Assembly (NCBI GenBank): GCA_018296165.2
Contig: JACKQL020000007.1
Span: 806,001 to 870,000, forward strand
Origin: Termitomyces sp. T153
Lineage: Eukaryota; Basidiomycota; Agaricomycetes; Agaricales; Lyophyllaceae
Direction: 5' to 3'
DNA: 64,000 nucleotides
Position 1 is the stretch's first letter; each line of letters starts with the position of its first letter. The notes beneath the pieces were generated by a model. The model searched no databases. It was given only the letters and a program-made list of their open reading frames with translations, and had not been told where the DNA came from. Shown piece after piece: positions 35,421-44,864 of this stretch. The position numbers were made by a program, and so were the translations under genes.

Positions 35421-35531
35421 GAGAACTAGGTTTTGACATGGCAGAAAAGAAGTCGCGAAGTTTGATGTGTGTTGCCAAGTATGGTAACAAGAGCCCAGAG
35501 TCTAAAGCCGATAGCAGAAGATTCAAAAAAA

Positions 35532-35746
35532 TGTAGCTAGTGGCTACAGGTAGAACAATCTTGCATGTTTCACGCAGTAGCTGAATCAGACCAAAATATC
35601 GGATTAGACTAGATACGTTGTGAATACAAGATGTTGGTCTTACGTAATCTACCAACGCGCATCACTGACACGCAGTACAGTCCATATATGGCAGTGAGAC
35701 GCAATGTATCGCGTCTTGACTAAGTCTAAATAACCCGCTGGTTACA
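35532..35746 (-). repeat. 5' LTR of element C
   Basis: 215 bp, same ends as the other copy, but retains CpG at most of the sites where the 3' LTR has TpG or CpA. Confidence 0.92.
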
Positions 35747-35751
35747 GCCCT
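35747..35751. repeat. right target-site duplication of C (GCCCT)
   Basis: Second copy of GCCCT; the next bases (GGAGGTTGGGG) continue the B1 antisense gene. Confidence 0.9.
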
Positions 35752-36619
35752 GGAGGTTGGGGAGTACACTGCAGGGCCCAAGGGGCCTGCCATTGATTGC
35801 TCCCCTCACACCTGCTTACTGGGTCCCACCTCTGGCAAGGGGGACACCCTCCATTTGCCCTTATCATGCACCACTAGGGCCCCCTCTCTCCATCCACCCC
35901 ACAGGGGCCCAACCTTCATTGTGGGCCACCCTGTGCTGCCTCCCTCCTCCACCCTGGAACCCTGGCCTGACACCCTGCCCCTGCAACCCACTCCTGGTCC
36001 CATCCCTGCTCCACCATAATGCAAGCAGCATGCCAGCTCAGAGTGATGGAGCACTTCTCATGCCATGAGTGACATGGGAGACACACTGACGTGTCCCACC
36101 ACACCCCCAGCATGGGCTCCTCAAACTCGCACCACTCCCTCCACTGGGTACAGGATGTGCACTACAGGAAAGGGTTAGCTCAAAAGGAAAGGACATACCA
36201 ATAACTCACCAGAGCCACCACCTGACACCACTCTATGGTCAGGGGACCCCTTGCCTGCCCCATGGCCTCTGCAAACTGCTCTGGCGTCACATTTGCCTGC
36301 GCAACTCTAAAACCTGTAGGGATGGGACAGACTACTCCAGGGACAACACCCAATCAGGAACATGCAGTAGAGACCGCTCCCACTGCTGACTGTGTGGGGG
36401 CCTTCCCCAACGAGAGCCCTGAGGAACCCACCACCACTGCCAACAACTCTGCCAGGACTTAATCAGTGCCTTGACCCCAACAAACAAAGGATGGCACTTA
36501 CAACTATGATGCATTGCCTGGACACATCTGCAGTCCCAACGTCCTTCAGAGCCCTCAGAGGAGGAGGTCAAAGAGTAGGGGGAGGGGAATGCTGCTGGGG
36601 AGTATATAGAAGAAGACAT
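35752..36619 (-). pseudogene. B1 antisense gene, N-terminal and Zn-cluster part
   Basis: ATG at 36619 (MSSSIYSPAA) aligns with the B2 start. A 48-nt intron (36209-36162; GTGAGT...CTGTAG) is at the same place as in B2. The next exon gives CTSC...WCEFEEP...CLPCHSWHEKC, keeping CX2CX6C-X15-CX2CX6C exactly despite many other changes, then KKGKW/PSK-type basic residues. Frame shifts and stops in exon 1 make it dead. Cut by element C at 35751. Confidence 0.7.
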
Positions 36620-36830
36620 TGTGGAAAGTTTGGGAACTCCAGGGTACATTTGACCTTTTTTATGACTTGGGAAGAACCTCCTGACAAATGGCAGCCATGC
36701 TTTGACTTTGTTCCCCATGCTGCCACTGCTTGCTGCAGTCTGATCAATATTATTTGACTTTGATTCCCATGCCCCGCCAATCCCCAAACTGTGCCCCACA
36801 TCTCAAGGGTCTCAATGCTGAAGGGGGTGA

Positions 36831-37858
36831 TGTCACAATCTGCTCCCTAGACCCCCGACATTATTTCCAGTCCTCCCCAACGCCCCATCAAACTCCCCCA
36901 ACCCTTGTCCACCCTCCACGTCCACTCTGGGTAACTCCAACACTTCTCCAGCAAACCTCAATGGCCCCCTAATCAACTCTGACACCTTCTCTGCAGCCAT
37001 TGATGCCTCCCCTGACTCTCCCTGAGCTCCCAAGACTTCCCCCACCATTCCTGACCATGTCACACACCCCCAACCCTCCACCCTAATTCCCCCGACCTGC
37101 TCCTGAGCACCCTGATGACCCCAGAGCAGCCTGCATTCCCAGCTGATCCCATCAGAATATCACCATGGCCTGCCCCATGATTGTACCTGACACCCACTGA
37201 CTCCGCACAGCTCCATTGAACCCTGCCACCATATCCACTGTCCTCCGGAGCCATCCAGTAGTTGGTATATAAGTTGTAGAGTAACTCCTTGTACTTTAGT
37301 CTTGGTATTGCATTTACTGATTTTTTGTGTCTCATGTTTCATTTCATCTCTGTTTCTATCTCTAGTCTCAAATCTATTTCTTTCTCTGTCTCATCTCACC
37401 TCATCTCTGTCTTGTCTTGACTGTACATATTTCCTTTGTTTCTCTAAATTCCTTTCATCTCCAATGTCAGTATGAACGTGCTATGACCCCTGAACATTCT
37501 TATGACAACTCCAGACCTTGCTCCTCACTCAGCCCCAGAACCCATCAAGTCTTAGAGATCCCCTGTCAAACTCCAGCTCTGCCCCCATCATTTGCAAAGC
37601 CTCCGCTTACCCTGCAGTCTATTTGCATGCCTATGAACTTGTTTCTGATGCCCACCCAGGTCCAATGTCTAATATACTTGGTCTTAGACTTCCCTGGACC
37701 ATTCCAGACTTGCTCAGACCGCTCTCCCTAGCTTCCCATCACAAGTCCCTTCACTCTGCACCAACCACAGGATGCTAGGTTATAAGTGCAGGACATCACA
37801 TCTGCCTAGTAAGGATTTGCCAGTATAGCTGAGCCCCCATTGTCAGTGGAACCTGACA
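36831..37858 (+). repeat. 3' LTR of B1
   Basis: Starts TGTCACAATC after the purine tract AAGGGGGTGA, ends AACCTGACA; 1028 bp, TATATAA at 37266-37272. Pairs with 4722-5747. Confidence 0.9.
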
Positions 37859-37863
37859 GGAGG
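37859..37863. repeat. right target-site duplication of B1 (GGAGG)
   Basis: Second copy of GGAGG, 33 kb from the first at 4717-4721. Confidence 0.9.
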
Positions 37864-38405
37864 TAAGAGAAGCTTGAGTAAGTTGGACCTGTGTCTCCAG
37901 GGACAATGAACAATTCCAGGCATTGTCCTGGAAGCTCAAAGCATCAGGAAGAGGTGCTGTAGGGGTTGGTTGAGTCATAGGAGGAGCACAGAGAGTAGTA
38001 AGACACTGTTGGAGCAGAGACCTTTTGAAGAACTAAACAGAAAACTCAGGCAATTGAAAAAGGGGCTCAGACTTGTTTGCTGTAAGGGTGACCTCTGGAG
38101 GCTGTGGTTCACAACTGGTAGAGGGAGATTCAAAGTCTATTCAGCATCTACAAGAAGTTCTAGAGTTCCAGCTACTCACCTGGCAGAGGGAGATCCAAAG
38201 AGAATAAGTCTAAGTATTTCCAATGCCAGTGATTGGAAAATTTACTCTGGATAAAACAACAACCCAATCCAGACTCCAATCCAAAAACAGAAATCCATTT
38301 TAATCAGCCTCAATCTTCAAACTCCCAGCATCTAACCACATACAAATATTACCAAAAGATAGCCCTTGGTTGAAAGTACTTGTGACCCAAAAATGGGGGG
38401 TATCT
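37864..38405 (-). mobile_element. gypsy A(-): 3' part of 5' LTR and start of gag
   Basis: On the minus strand about 38405-38081 matches the second half of the LTR at 3099-3655. After a short leader a reading frame starts at about 37978 (MTQPTPTAPLPDALSF) that looks like a gypsy gag N-terminus. It runs into the B1 insertion at 37863 and continues at 4721. The LTR start is missing at the junction with the copia remnant. Confidence 0.75.
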
Positions 38406-38659
38406 CATTGTCTGAAGACCCCACATTGCATGCAAGGGTACAACACTTCAACATCAAGTACCACTTTATTTGCAAATGAGCACAGAACAGCAAGCTGACT
38501 ATAAAATATGTGAACACTAGAGATAACATTGCCAACATGTTCACAAAAGCTTTACCCAAGCCCTTGTTCCTTTGACTGCACCAGATGTTGGGAGTGACAT
38601 GATGTGCCACAGTTCCATGTGTGAGGAGGAGTTGAAGTTGTGTCTGCAGTAAGGAGGAA
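38400..38659 (+). pseudogene. Ty1/copia RNase H C-terminus
   Basis: The plus strand encodes SLSEDPTLHAR, QHFNIKYHFIC, YVNTRDNIANMFTKALPKPLF and HQMLGV with stops. These are the typical last motifs of copia RNase H (KHIDIRYHFIRE, T-DNIADIFTKAL). A purine tract (AAGGAGGAA) and an LTR follow. Upstream pol is missing, replaced by gypsy A(-). Confidence 0.85.
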
Positions 38660-39054
38660 TGTTGGAACACTATGGGCATGATGAATTTAAAGGGTACTGC
38701 ACACACAATTGACAAGGGCACTACAGGCCACTAACTGCTTTGTCTGATGATCTACATATATCGCCCAACACACACAAAGTATCCCCAGTCTTGTTTATAT
38801 GTCTCTGGGGTACATTACTACACCTACTTGCACCCACACATATACTAATCATACCCATACCTAGATCAATGTACTTACATATTGTGTCTAGGTATATAAA
38901 TATAGTCTGGTTTATATGTCTCTGGGAATATTGTGTCTAGGTACATATAATATAGTCTCGTTTATACTTCTCTGGGATCAACGTACTTATATATTGTGTC
39001 TAGGTGTTGCTCACGCCAGTACACATTTGCTGCTGTCTAGTAAGTATTCCAACA
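38660..39054 (+). repeat. 3' LTR of the copia remnant
   Basis: Bounded by TGTTGGAACAC and TATTCCAACA, inverted ends of copia type, 395 bp. It is the last element before the host genes and ends 171 bp before the start codon of the next gene. GAAAG (39055-39059) would be the right target-site duplicate; the left one is lost. Confidence 0.85.
38787..39006 (+). repeat. imperfect tandem repeats in copia LTR
   Basis: Motifs TTTATATGTCTCTGGG and ATTGTGTCTAGGTA recur about three times each with spacing of roughly 50-60 bp. Repeats in copia LTR U3 regions often act as promoter modules; here that is inference. Confidence 0.6.
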
Positions 39055-39225
39055 GAAAGTATATTCAAAGGTCTACTCAATGTAACTTCATTATTGTAAA
39101 GTTACAGTATCTATGTCCCCAGCATTATGTTTGTATCAACCCATCGGTCCCAGGCCATGTTTGGCCATGTTTTCTAAGCGACTTTTTGCTGATGTCACCG
39201 CGCCGCCCGCCGCCCCGCTGCGCCA

Positions 39226-40291
39226 ATGCCTTCGTTGTTCCCTCAATGTGGCCCATCTCTCCCTCCTTTCAGTAGTCTACTTATAACTGGAGACTATCAC
39301 CCTTCAGCTCCAATCTATTTGTGCCTATCATCGATCTCTGAATTCGTTGGACCTGGCAAAGCCATCCTTATTTCTTCGTCACGTCAGAGTCTGAAGGCTA
39401 CGCTCGAACACCATAACGATGAATGGCTCAAAGTAAATTCCGGTAATGGAAGCACTACCTCCTCATCGTCCAGAGTACAACTTTTGTTGGTGCATTGGCC
39501 ATACATCGAGCCAGCAGTTGCTCACTTAAAGCCTTCAGCTACCCACCTTCCCCCGCGCATTTATGTTACCTTCTTTCAATGTTGACTGTTCCTCGCAGCC
39601 CACATCCGGAAATGGATACATGGTTGAATGATCAGACTACGCTTGCTGCCACCCCAATTCTTATTATCTTACACGAACCCTCTGTATATTTCCTAACTAG
39701 TGAGTGCTCTTAGTATCTGGTGTTTTGGTCATGTAATCCTGCCTTTACCGAGATGACCATAACAGGCCAAGGTCAAGCTGGACTTTATCTTCTTACCTCT
39801 CGTTGGTTACGCATGCTTTAACGTGTGCATCATTTTTGTCAAACAACGCTCAATCAATGTAAGTCATCTATGTGGAACGTTTGCAGTAGGCATTGTTGAA
39901 TGACTGCTGCAGGAGTGTATCTTTTGCTTTGTTTGACTCTCGACTAGAGACATTGCGACTGCCCATGGTGAAGTCTCCTACACCACATCATACTGATGAT
40001 TACGAAGCACAAGATCCCAGATTAGAACATGTTTATGTCTTCGTGCAGAAGTACTTTGAGTGGCGTATCATATCTAGCGAAGGTAAGAAAGCAGGTTCTC
40101 TGAACATATTAATCTTAGTTTCCGCAGAAGCTACCCCTTTAAGTTGGAATGGTCGACGAAAACGATGCATGACATTGCATCGAACGAATCGAGTCGAAAA
40201 CCCCGTCAAGTTGTGGACATGGTGGGAAGGTCCAAAAGATGACTCTGTCGAGAACGACAAGCAAGCTACGTGCCTTTTTTGGGACTGCTGA
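39226..40291 (+). CDS. SWSAP1-like protein (putative RAD51-paralogue partner)
   Basis: Five exons fit: 39226-39485, 39539 to about 39703, about 39770-39858, about 39912-40081 and about 40132-40291, with small GT-AG introns. Reading: SSLLITGDYHPSAPIYL, a degenerate P-loop position without GKT; ILISSSRQSLKA; RVQLFYPPSPAHLCYLLSM; LIILHEPSVYF (Walker-B-like strand); SSYLSLVTHAL; VQKYFEW; CMTLHRTNRVENPVKLWTWW. The order and wording resemble animal SWSAP1 (a Shu-complex RAD51 paralogue in homologous recombination), but similarity is distant and from memory. The gene lies 171 bp after a copia LTR, which may have replaced its upstream promoter. Exon borders in the middle are tentative. Confidence 0.5.
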
Positions 40292-40605
40292 ATTTGTACA
40301 TGAAATGTCAAAATGAGATTTGATTTTCTTCAAATGCTATGCACAGTTGTGCTCTCAGATCTCAAGCTTCATATGGTCTCTAGACAACTTGAGTTATTAT
40401 ATTGCACCGAATTTGACTTTGTGTAAATACCAATTCTACACCAAATTTACTGTTTTATTCGAGGTCTGACATGCTAGCGCTCGAAGCAGTCTACTACATA
40501 TAGAGGTTCTTGCGTTTGAGGGAATATACTGCCTTTTGATCATACATGCATGTGATCAGCTTATGTCTCGACTATGAATTTCGTTTGCCCTAATTTGATA
40601 TATTT
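40292..40605. other. intergenic region before mdm10
   Basis: 314 bp, AT-rich, between a plus-strand stop and the plus-strand mdm10 start. Presumably 3' end of the first gene and promoter of the second; no distinct motif seen. Confidence 0.5.
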
Positions 40606-42131
40606 ATGCATCCCTTTGCTTCTTATGTCCTCCGCAGTTACTACAAAGCGACGGGGTGGAATGAAGATAACTTGTACGCTAACCTAACGCGTTCCTCTAA
40701 TGGTGAGTATTTTAGCTCCTGTAAAATACATCCACTTGTTCATGATACTCAGCCATCCTCGATTTTACGGTCCCAAAGGGATTACATCTATCGATTTCCA
40801 AGTCTCCAAATTCGTTGTTCAGAACCACATATTCTATGACTGCCATGCCCTCATTGAATGGCTCCGTCGGATACATATTTACCTCCTGTGACCTTGATGT
40901 AAAGGGGTCGGGGAATGTTCAGTTTAAGGACATGATTGAAAGGTTCAAGGTCTATGATCAACCTCGGAAACCGGAGGGAAAGGATGAAAACTGGTTAGCT
41001 GGGGAGAGGGTTGATACTCGTGGTGCGCACCACTATTTCCAAAGACTCTGAACCTCAGTTGAATGAGATGTTAGATTATCTTTTATACGGTCGTTTATAT
41101 CTACCATCAGGCAGACTAGACGCTCTATACTCAACGCGAATATCGCCTACAATGCAGGCGCTGGTTGCTGCCGTGTCTCACCCGTCTTCTAACCTCCCAG
41201 GTCGAGGTGGAGATTTGAGCAATGTCATGTTTAACCTTCAGCACGATGTTGGCAAATGGTGCACGGAATATTCTTATAGTGCAGAGGATGGCATGTGGGG
41301 TTTTCGTGTTCTTCACAACTTCGGAAGGCTTGGCCTACCGGTCGACGTAACAGATGACAGCTCACCAGTCAGTACCCGCACAGGTTTAAAGCGTGTTGAT
41401 GAGGAAGATGCGGTAGAGGGTGGTCTCAAAGGTCGTGTCTCTGCTGGCGCCGAAATTTATATAAGTGCGAAGGAAAAGAGTTTAGGAGGCGAGTCGTCTT
41501 ATTTCTTTATATTGGCACGTCCGTTGAAATATCCCTTCACAGGATCAATCGGACTGCGTTTCACAACACTTCCGGACGCTACTCCACCTTCGTTCCAGGT
41601 ACCATTTCCATCATCATCGCTTTATTCTGCCAAGGGACAGCCCTCGCAACCTCCCACAACGATAACAGCACTCTTTAATCCTATATTGGGTCACATGTCA
41701 GGAACCTACTCCGCCCAGGTCTCCAGGGATCTTTGTCTGTCATCGCGGTTTGATTTTAATGTTTACAGTTTTGAGAGCGAGTGGACCATGGGCGCGGAGT
41801 GGTGGATAAGACGTTCCCCATCCGTGGATGCGGACGTGGACCATAATACCAGTGCGGATTCCTTATCGCTCAAGAAACCTGGTTCGACCGGCACCGATTT
41901 CAAAGACGAAGTACATGGTGTTGTGAAGGCGCGCGCATCGACTAACAATGTAAGTAACGAAGATTTTCTTCCATACAACAGATGCCTAACGCAACATAGG
42001 ATATTTCTCTCATGTGGGAAGGTCGGTTGCGCAACATGCTCGTTAGTCTTGGGATTGTGTCCGACTTCTCAAGCCGGTCCAAACCAATAAAAGCCATTGG
42101 ATTAGAACTTTCATATTTCAGTTCAAGCTAA
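40606..42131 (+). CDS. MDM10: mitochondrial distribution and morphology protein 10
   Basis: Exons 40606-40702, 40753-41022, 41075-41949 and 42000-42131 join to 457 codons plus TAA; all introns are GT-AG and 50-52 nt. The N-terminus [18 protein letters not shown] is the family signature; further landmarks are [87 protein letters not shown] and the last strand [14 protein letters not shown]. Mdm10 is an outer-membrane beta-barrel that acts in the ERMES ER-mitochondria tether and with the SAM complex in barrel assembly. Length fits the fungal family. No damage seen. Confidence 0.95.
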
Positions 42132-42397
42132 TTAGTATCACTATTGTACTGCTCCCAGCGCCTTAAGATACCATAATGGAACTCGTGTATTTTGAAAGAA
42201 AAAAGGTAACCGATCTCGTAGGTTCGTCAATATACTTTACATCCGGATGTAGGATAATAGATGATACACAAAACGATATTCAAGCGAGATCCCAGTGGAC
42301 AGAGGGTATATCAGGGGACGCAGTATACTTTGAGATAAGATGGCATAAATTGTGAGGAGATTAGCGCAGTGCAGACAGGCTTATTCTGCAGGCAGGT

Positions 42398-44046
42398 TTA
42401 TTCTTGCGCAGCGCTGATGGCGGGTACCCGTGAGAGTGTCGTACCACCTATTGTTTTTGCAAGACGAGAAATGGCATCACCAGTGAGCACCGGGCGATGA
42501 GCAGGTGAACGACGGGTGTGACTTCCTTCAGGTGGTGTTGAATGGGTACGGGCATGAGAACTACCCCTAGCAGATACCCTGCCTCTAGGGGTGTTATAAC
42601 CTGAACGAGATGAACGGCTGTTATTGTCTGCTCGAGCATACGAAGGCGGACGACCGATTGGGTGAGATCGATTGTGCGTCCCATGTTCGGGCGAAGCTCT
42701 TAAATATAATGATGTGTCGCTAGGAACAGATTTTGATCCCGTAATCTCGGCTGGATGTGGCGCATGAATAGAAGCAGCGAGACCGTTCCGAGGAAGTAAG
42801 TTTGAAAACGGGTCTTCCTTGTCGGCATTTGCATTTGGGGAGTAGATGGACGCAGCTAATCCTCGCTCAACTTTGACAAGTGGTGCGGTAACCTCGATTT
42901 CCTCGAGCACCGGCTCAGCTTCACTGGTCACGCTTGCCGCATCTGGAGGTAGAGATGGGCACAGAGACACCTTTGCCGAAGCAGGAGCGCTGACAAGAGG
43001 TTCTTGTGTTGTGGTCATGGGCGCTGCCACAGAGACATCATCTTCATGTAATGAATCGACAAAATCTTCGGTCAACATAGATTTGAAAACTGACCTGAGT
43101 TCGTTATACCGTTATCTGGGCTTTTAACTGATCGTAGTGTAAATTTGGTCTCATCGGAAATGGCACCATTCGTTGATTGGAAGATCTTCTGATGAGGTGA
43201 AGAAGTCTGGGCGTCTGTAACTATGTCTGGTAATGGTCTCAAGCCGCTGACACCAAGTGGAGAGATCAACCCATTTTCGTTGGTCGCGACCTTAATTGAG
43301 GTAATCCCCCAATCATCAAGATCAGGCAGACTATCGTCGTCATCGCCAGCCCAATCTATATGACTTCCTGGTGTATGTGACCGATCATCCGCATCTACCG
43401 CGTCTACCCGTTCGGGTACGGCATCTACATCAGTGTGCTTGTTAATAGAATTGCTAGTCAGGTGGGGTGGAACATCCTTAATCGATGCAATATGAGGGAC
43501 GGGGCCAATGCGAGGGTGTGGTGGCCGCAGAAGATTATCGTCATGGGAGGGCACATTATTGTCTTTAGCTAATGTTGGGGCAGTTTTTCCAGTCTGCGAA
43601 CGACGCCTCCGACTTGGAGGCTTCGATGAACCTGGATTGCTTGGAACATCTGCGCCAACAGGAGGTGCGACAACTGCAGGGACGGAACGAGACGTTCGAC
43701 GCGAGTTCTTTCTTGGTCGCGCATAAGGGGATGCATTCGGAATAACGGGTGCTTTTTCAGCTGCCATAGAAGGGATAGCTCCAGGCTTCACGGACGGAAG
43801 AGGGACAGGTTTTGACGTGGACATGAGATTGGGTTTGTCGCTGCTAGCTTCGGCTCCTATTGGTTTGGTTTCTCGATGAACCCCACGAATATTACGGCCA
43901 CTACGACTTCTTCCTGAGCCACGCCCTCTTCCACCTCTGCTTGATGAGCCACTGAAGGCAGAGCCTGGTTCACCGGATCGGGACCACGATGTTGCTGAAG
44001 GGCCAGGTGTGTTTGACGGATGCTGATTAGGAGTTGGGGGAACCAT
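42398..44046 (-). CDS. RG- and Ser/Pro-rich protein of unknown function
   Basis: Exon 1 is 44046-43110 and exon 2 is 43065-42398; a 44-nt intron (GTATAA...CGAAG) joins PDN and FVDSLHEDD in frame, giving 534 codons. Low complexity dominates: an RG-rich patch at residues about 38-58 (RGGRGRGSGRSRSGR), Ser/Pro/Arg-rich linkers, an acidic motif DDDDSLPDLDDWG at about 230-243, and repeated AASI-APH/YSPN and SRSG-type segments near the C-terminus. RG patches often bind RNA, but I cannot name the family. It is tail-to-tail with mdm10 and head-to-head with the SmG gene 160 bp away. Confidence 0.75.
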
Positions 44047-44205
44047 TTGAGAGAGGAAGCAGATGATATGGGGACAATGCTGGTGTTCGACGGGAAAGGG
44101 TGAACTTGAGCAAAGAGGTTGATGTTCAGCTATTTGCCAAACACAACAAAGCAGTAGGATTCTCTTCCGCTTTCCTACTTACGCGTTCCAAGGAGCCATC
44201 TCATT

Positions 44206-44548
44206 ATGTCAAAAGCATCTCAGCCCGAGCTCAAAAAGGTTGGTGTTTGACTGATATTTCATATGCCTTATATTTATTACTTGGAATGTCAGTTCATGGA
44301 CAAGAAACTCTTCATCCACCTTCAGGGTGGTCGTAAAGTCAGCGGTGTCCTCCGTGGCTACGATCTTTTCTTGAATTTGGTGTTGGATGACTCTATGGAA
44401 GAGACTGTTGCTGCTCAAAAGTATCCCATCGGCACAGTTGTGGGTTCTTTTAAGTCATGTCAATGATTTGTTTCCTGATCTTTCAATGTAGGTCATTCGT
44501 GGGAACAGTATAACGTCTATGGAAACGTTAGAATCGACGCGAACATAA
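44206..44548 (+). CDS. SMX2: small nuclear ribonucleoprotein SmG
   Basis: Three exons (44206-44238, 44293-44439, 44492-44548) give 78 residues, the usual SmG length. The N-terminus [35 protein letters not shown] carries the Sm1 motif; GTVVIRGNSITSMETLE is the Sm2 motif with the RG-N element. SmG is one of seven proteins forming the Sm ring on U1, U2, U4 and U5 snRNAs and so acts in pre-mRNA splicing. Introns are 54 and 52 nt, GT-AG. Not on the list of long frames because of its small exons; the call rests on near-identity to the family. Confidence 0.95.
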
Positions 44549-44864
44549 TAAATACTCTTGATGCTGCAGGGCGGGTGTACGATGGCTTATTTGTGTCCTT
44601 TGTTTTGCTGGATGATTTTTCGTGATCGCTCAAATCGTAGGTGAATGTCCATGTGTACGTATGGTGCAATTCCAGGATTTAGGCTTGAATTCAACTATTA
44701 TCCTTGATTGGTTGTGGAGTAGACTTAAAATGATTTATTCATAATCAGGATCGTTGCAATTGGTGATAACACAATTTCTGAGTCAACAACTACACTTGCA
44801 AACATATACTCACGTGCGGAGAATTTTTGAGGCAGTCGGAGTCTTTCGTATCGAGGTCTTTGCA

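Larger units (their letters stand above)
24419..35746 (-). mobile_element. Ty3/gypsy element C, full length (11.3 kb)
   Basis: Two 215-bp LTRs (24419-24633 and 35532-35746) flank gag, pol and an extra reading frame, all on the minus strand, with GCCCT duplications outside. On that strand a purine tract (AAAAGGGGGGTA) directly precedes the 3' LTR. The two LTRs differ at about 18 of 215 positions by my hand count, nearly all C/T or G/A, so the insertion is not recent. Protease, RT and frames are damaged (see parts). It is unrelated to B at sequence level and has much shorter LTRs. Confidence 0.93.
4722..37858 (+). mobile_element. Ty3/gypsy element B1, split by B2 and C
   Basis: Element B1 has a 5' LTR (4722-5747), gag (5779-8288), pol up to the integrase zinc finger (8289 to about 11397), then B2. 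It resumes at 22243 with integrase and chromodomain, then an antisense gene that is split by element C (24419-35746), and ends with a 3' LTR (36831-37858). Without its two guests B1 would be about 11 kb. It is flanked by GGAGG duplications. B1 is strongly CpG-depleted next to B2 and has YLVN in place of YLDD, a deletion of the second integrase Asp and many TGA codons, so it is an old dead copy. Confidence 0.92.

Noticed and set aside
44754..44864. Upstream start for the PPR-like gene
   Set aside because: The extension lacks a targeting pattern and overlaps probable promoter; the second ATG gives a normal mitochondrial presequence.
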